From Clostridium transplantifaecale (GTDB lineage: Bacteria; Bacillota; Clostridia; Lachnospirales; Lachnospiraceae): a stretch of DNA of 64,000 bases. Below are positions 61,541 through 64,000 of the stretch, one piece after another; within the stretch, counting starts at the first letter, position 1; every line of letters starts with the position of its first letter. Location: assembly GCF_900626075.1 (NCBI RefSeq), contig NZ_UYZY01000003.1, positions 558,001 to 622,000 on the forward strand, written 5' to 3'. The position numbers and the translations under genes are program-made. Under the pieces are notes generated by a model. That model was not told where the DNA came from. It worked only from the letters and a program-made list of their open reading frames with translations, and did not search any database.

Positions 61541-62632
61541 ATGGATAAGATAGGAAGCCGGCAGATTTGCGCTACGTTTATGGGCTGCTTTCTCGGAGCG
61601 GGATTTGTCTCGGGGCAGGAGTTATGGCAGTATTTTGGCTGCTTTGGCATACAGGGAATTGCCGGTTTGTTTGCGGCATGCTTTATATTGACGTTGTTGG
61701 GAATCATACTGCTCCTTACGGCAGGGATGAGCGGCACAGGGGAGATGGATCGGGTTGTGATGCCGGTGGAGCTTCCGTGGCTGCGCACGGCGATCGGAGC
61801 GGTGCAGATTACCTTTATGTTTGGGATTTATACGGTTATGGCATCCGGAGCGGGAACTCTGATAGAGAACCTGACCGGCAGCCATACGGCCAGAATCGTA
61901 GGAAGCGCCGTATTCTGTGCGCTTGTGACCGCCGTATCCTTCGGCGGAGTGGAAGCGGTGGTGAAGACCTTCGGCCGTGTAGTCCCGGTCCTGGTGACGC
62001 TGACGATTGCCACGGCTTTGATTGTGATCCTGAAGAATGGAATTGGCCGGATAGAGGTTTCACCAAAGGCTGCATCCAATCCGCTTCTGGGAAGCTGGGG
62101 GATTGCCGCCGCCAATTTTACTTCCTATAATTTTTTCTGTGCCATCGGCGCCCTTGCGCCCCTGGGCCTTGCGAATGAATCAAAGAAACCGGCGCTCCGC
62201 GGTGTGGTTGCAGGAGGCGTCATTTTATTTATCATCGGGCTCTGCCTTGTTTTTGCCATGCATTCGGGAAGTGCGGCGACGGAGACGGAGCTGCCGATCC
62301 TGACGCTGGCGGAGATGGTTCATCCCGTTTTTTCATGGATTTGCGCCATATTTCTTCTGGGAGCCATGTTCGGTGCGGCAATGTCGGTATTCACCCCGGT
62401 CCCACGGTATTTCTGCCGGTTTGCCTGCATAGGGAAGCATAGAAGGGTGTTTTCTTCCCTGCTGGGCATTGCGGCCTGGGCCGCGGGCCAGTTGGGATTC
62501 GGCAGCCTGATTGGGGTACTGTACCCGATTTACGGATATATTGCGTTTGCGGTCATTGCGCTGCTGATCATTAATTTTATAAAGCGGGTGCAAACAGATT
62601 CGCGGAGCCGTAAACAGAGAAAAACAAAATAA
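61541..62632 (+). CDS. YkvI-like membrane transporter
   Basis: A 363-residue membrane protein with about ten segments and the YkvI family start (FMGCFLGAGFVSGQELWQYF near 10-29). It belongs to the amino acid/spore-receptor (APC-like) superfamily; no substrate is proven. Its place in front of cdd and the nucleoside phosphorylase, 35 nt away, hints at a nucleoside-related solute, but this is inference from position only. Basic C-terminal tail. Confidence 0.82.
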   Translation: MDKIGSRQICATFMGCFLGAGFVSGQELWQYFGCFGIQGIAGLFAACFILTLLGIILLLTAGMSGTGEMDRVVMPVELPWLRTAIGAVQITFMFGIYTVMASGAGTLIENLTGSHTARIVGSAVFCALVTAVSFGGVEAVVKTFGRVVPVLVTLTIATALIVILKNGIGRIEVSPKAASNPLLGSWGIAAANFTSYNFFCAIGALAPLGLANESKKPALRGVVAGGVILFIIGLCLVFAMHSGSAATETELPILTLAEMVHPVFSWICAIFLLGAMFGAAMSVFTPVPRYFCRFACIGKHRRVFSSLLGIAAWAAGQLGFGSLIGVLYPIYGYIAFAVIALLIINFIKRVQTDSRSRKQRKTK

Positions 62633-62667
62633 TTAATTTAACCTTACACAGTAAAGGAGGAGTATAT

Positions 62668-63147
62668 ATGGCGGAAAAACGCACAATACGGAAGATACAG
62701 GCCGGAAACGGCGAACCGAAGGCGGAACTTACAAAAGAGGAGATAAGGGTTCTTCTCGAAGCGGCCTTTGAACAGCTTCCCTCCGCCTATGCGCCCTATT
62801 CTCATTTTCATGTGGCGGCCGCTCTTCTGTGCACGGATGGGACAGTCTGCACGGGAGTTAATGTTGAAAATGCCTCCTACCCTGCGACCAACTGTGCAGA
62901 ACGCACGGCATTTTTCAAAGCGGTCAGCGAGGGGCAGCGGGAGTTCACGGCTATTGCGATATGCGGAGGAAAAGACGGAAAGACGGAAACATACTGTGCA
63001 CCCTGTGGAATCTGCCGTCAGGTGATGAGGGAATTCTGCCGTCCGTCCGCTTTCCAGGTGATTGTGGCGAGAGCGGTGGACGATTACAGAATTTATACGC
63101 TGGAAGAACTTCTGCCCGAGAGCTTTGGGCCTGAGAACCTGGTGTAA
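62668..63147 (+). CDS. cdd: Cytidine deaminase
   Basis: Deaminates cytidine and deoxycytidine to (deoxy)uridine. 159 residues, slightly longer than the ~130-140 norm because of a ~25-residue N-terminal extension. Active-site motifs [18 protein letters not shown] (Cys-Ala-Glu, about 68-85) and PCGICRQV (about 112-119) provide the three zinc cysteines and the proton-shuttling Glu. Site AAAGGAGGAG. Confidence 0.96.
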   Translation: MAEKRTIRKIQAGNGEPKAELTKEEIRVLLEAAFEQLPSAYAPYSHFHVAAALLCTDGTVCTGVNVENASYPATNCAERTAFFKAVSEGQREFTAIAICGGKDGKTETYCAPCGICRQVMREFCRPSAFQVIVARAVDDYRIYTLEELLPESFGPENLV

Positions 63148-63217
63148 TGCGCCGTATTCATCCGTGCACGTTTTACACGGTTTGCAACAGCCGAATGAAA
63201 GGAAGGTAAGACGGCTT

Positions 63218-64000
63218 ATGAGAATGTATGATCTGATTGAAAAAAAGAAAAGGAATGAGAGTCTTGATCGGGAGGAAATCCGCTTTATGGTACAGGGATT
63301 CGTGAACGGTGAGATTCCGGATTACCAGATGGCGGCCATGCTGATGGCGGTCTGCTTTAACGGGATGGACGATGAGGAGACGACAAATCTGACGTTGGAG
63401 ATGGCTCATTCCGGCGATATGGTGGATCTTTCTCCGATCGAAGGATTTAAAGCGGATAAGCACAGCACCGGAGGCGTGGGCGATAAGACGACTCTGATTG
63501 TCGGCCCGATTGTGGCGTCGCTCGGAGTGAAGGTTGCAAAGATGTCCGGCCGTGGGCTTGGGCATACGGGAGGCACCATTGATAAGCTGGAGGCAATTCC
63601 GGGATTTCAGACCTCCATTCCGATTGAAACTTTTTTTGAGATTGTTAAGAAAACGGGGATCGCTGTGGTCGGGCAGAGCGGCAACCTGGTTCCGGCCGAT
63701 AAAAAGATTTATGCCCTGCGCGATGTGACGGCCACGGTGGACAGTATACCGCTGATTGCATCCTCCATTATGAGCAAGAAACTGGCGGCCGGGAGCAATG
63801 GGATTGTCCTGGACGTCAAGACGGGAAGCGGGGCATTCATGAAGACGCTGGATGACTCCATCACACTTGCACAGAAGATGGTGGCGATTGGCAACGGGGC
63901 CGGACGCTCCTGCTCAGCCCTGATCACGGACATGGATGTGCCCCTTGGTTTTGCCATCGGCAATTCCCTGGAAGTGATGGAAGCAATCGACACCCTGAGA
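63218..64000 (+). CDS. pdp: Pyrimidine-nucleoside phosphorylase, cut by window edge
   Basis: The first 261 residues of a ~430-residue enzyme that splits uridine/thymidine with phosphate, feeding DeoB. ATG 63218 follows GGAAGG. The start [16 protein letters not shown], the signature [20 protein letters not shown] (about 109-128) and [13 protein letters not shown] near 80-92 identify the family. The Lys108-type residue (KMSGRGLG) favours pyrimidine phosphorylase over strict thymidine phosphorylase only weakly. Last gene of the salvage cluster seen here. Confidence 0.95.
   Translation, partial: MRMYDLIEKKKRNESLDREEIRFMVQGFVNGEIPDYQMAAMLMAVCFNGMDDEETTNLTLEMAHSGDMVDLSPIEGFKADKHSTGGVGDKTTLIVGPIVASLGVKVAKMSGRGLGHTGGTIDKLEAIPGFQTSIPIETFFEIVKKTGIAVVGQSGNLVPADKKIYALRDVTATVDSIPLIASSIMSKKLAAGSNGIVLDVKTGSGAFMKTLDDSITLAQKMVAIGNGAGRSCSALITDMDVPLGFAIGNSLEVMEAIDTLR

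Overview
The window is a stretch of chromosome from a spore-forming anaerobic Firmicute, most likely a gut member of the Clostridia (Lachnospiraceae / Clostridium-symbiosum-like). The basis is the oxygen-sensitive class III ribonucleotide reductase (nrdDG), GerMN and SleB-type sporulation/germination domains, a T-box leader on thrS, ATP-type PEP carboxykinase, gut-type polyamine genes, strong AGGAGG ribosome sites and moderate GC. I see no rRNA, tRNA, CRISPR array, transposase or prophage. The species call is inference.

Layout. 1-6.5 kb: end of a GerMN-domain gene, nrdDG behind a promoter with two NrdR-like boxes, then thrS on the other strand with its T-box leader. 6.6-16.4 kb: a large SnoaL-PAS-PAS hybrid sensor kinase, a three-gene SMC complex of the Wadjet/MukBEF type (JetA, JetB, JetC homologues) lacking the nuclease JetD, and lgt. 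16.4-18.8 kb: LysR regulator divergent from a two-gene chromate-type transporter. 18.85-25.9 kb: a structured noncoding RNA with its own promoter and terminator, then a polyamine operon (speD, arginine decarboxylase, speE, speB, carboxynorspermidine dehydrogenase and decarboxylase) that encodes two separate routes to spermidine. 26-31.6 kb: NuoE-like ferredoxin, an IclR / Nramp-like / thiazoline-hydrolase-like cluster, NAD diphosphatase, DegV. 31.8-33.5 kb: ilvH-ilvC. 33.7-39.9 kb: a secreted unknown, a broken SMI1/KNR4 gene, an RclA-type flavoprotein, VanW protein, rhodanese lipoprotein, XRE repressor and its small divergent partner. 39.9-42.8 kb: LysR-leuCD. 42.85-43.7 kb: two convergent copies of an unrecognised noncoding repeat. 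43.8-46.9 kb: small membrane proteins and a tandem pair of unknown paralogues. 47.1-52.3 kb: DUF3604 enzyme, YfcC transporter and a regulator with a degenerate GGDEF-like region. 52.4-57 kb: ybaK, SleB-type hydrolase, pckA and a frameshifted HAD phosphatase. 57.1-58.7 kb: ECF sigma, anti-sigma and membrane protein operon. 58.8-59.4 kb: a second locus of the same repeat. 59.4-64 kb: deoxyribonucleoside salvage (deoB, deoC, a YkvI-like permease, cdd, pyrimidine-nucleoside phosphorylase cut by the edge).

The most unusual content: (1) a family of ~350-bp noncoding repeats, each with a ~200-bp imperfect giant hairpin bounded by inverted repeats, arranged at both loci as a convergent pair, one copy having lost its core; (2) JetABC without JetD; (3) a ~400-nt structured RNA in front of speD; (4) an Nramp-family transporter that has lost the metal-binding TM1 and TM6 residues and sits with a thiazoline-carboxylate hydrolase homologue. 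All family calls are from reading motifs; no database search was run.
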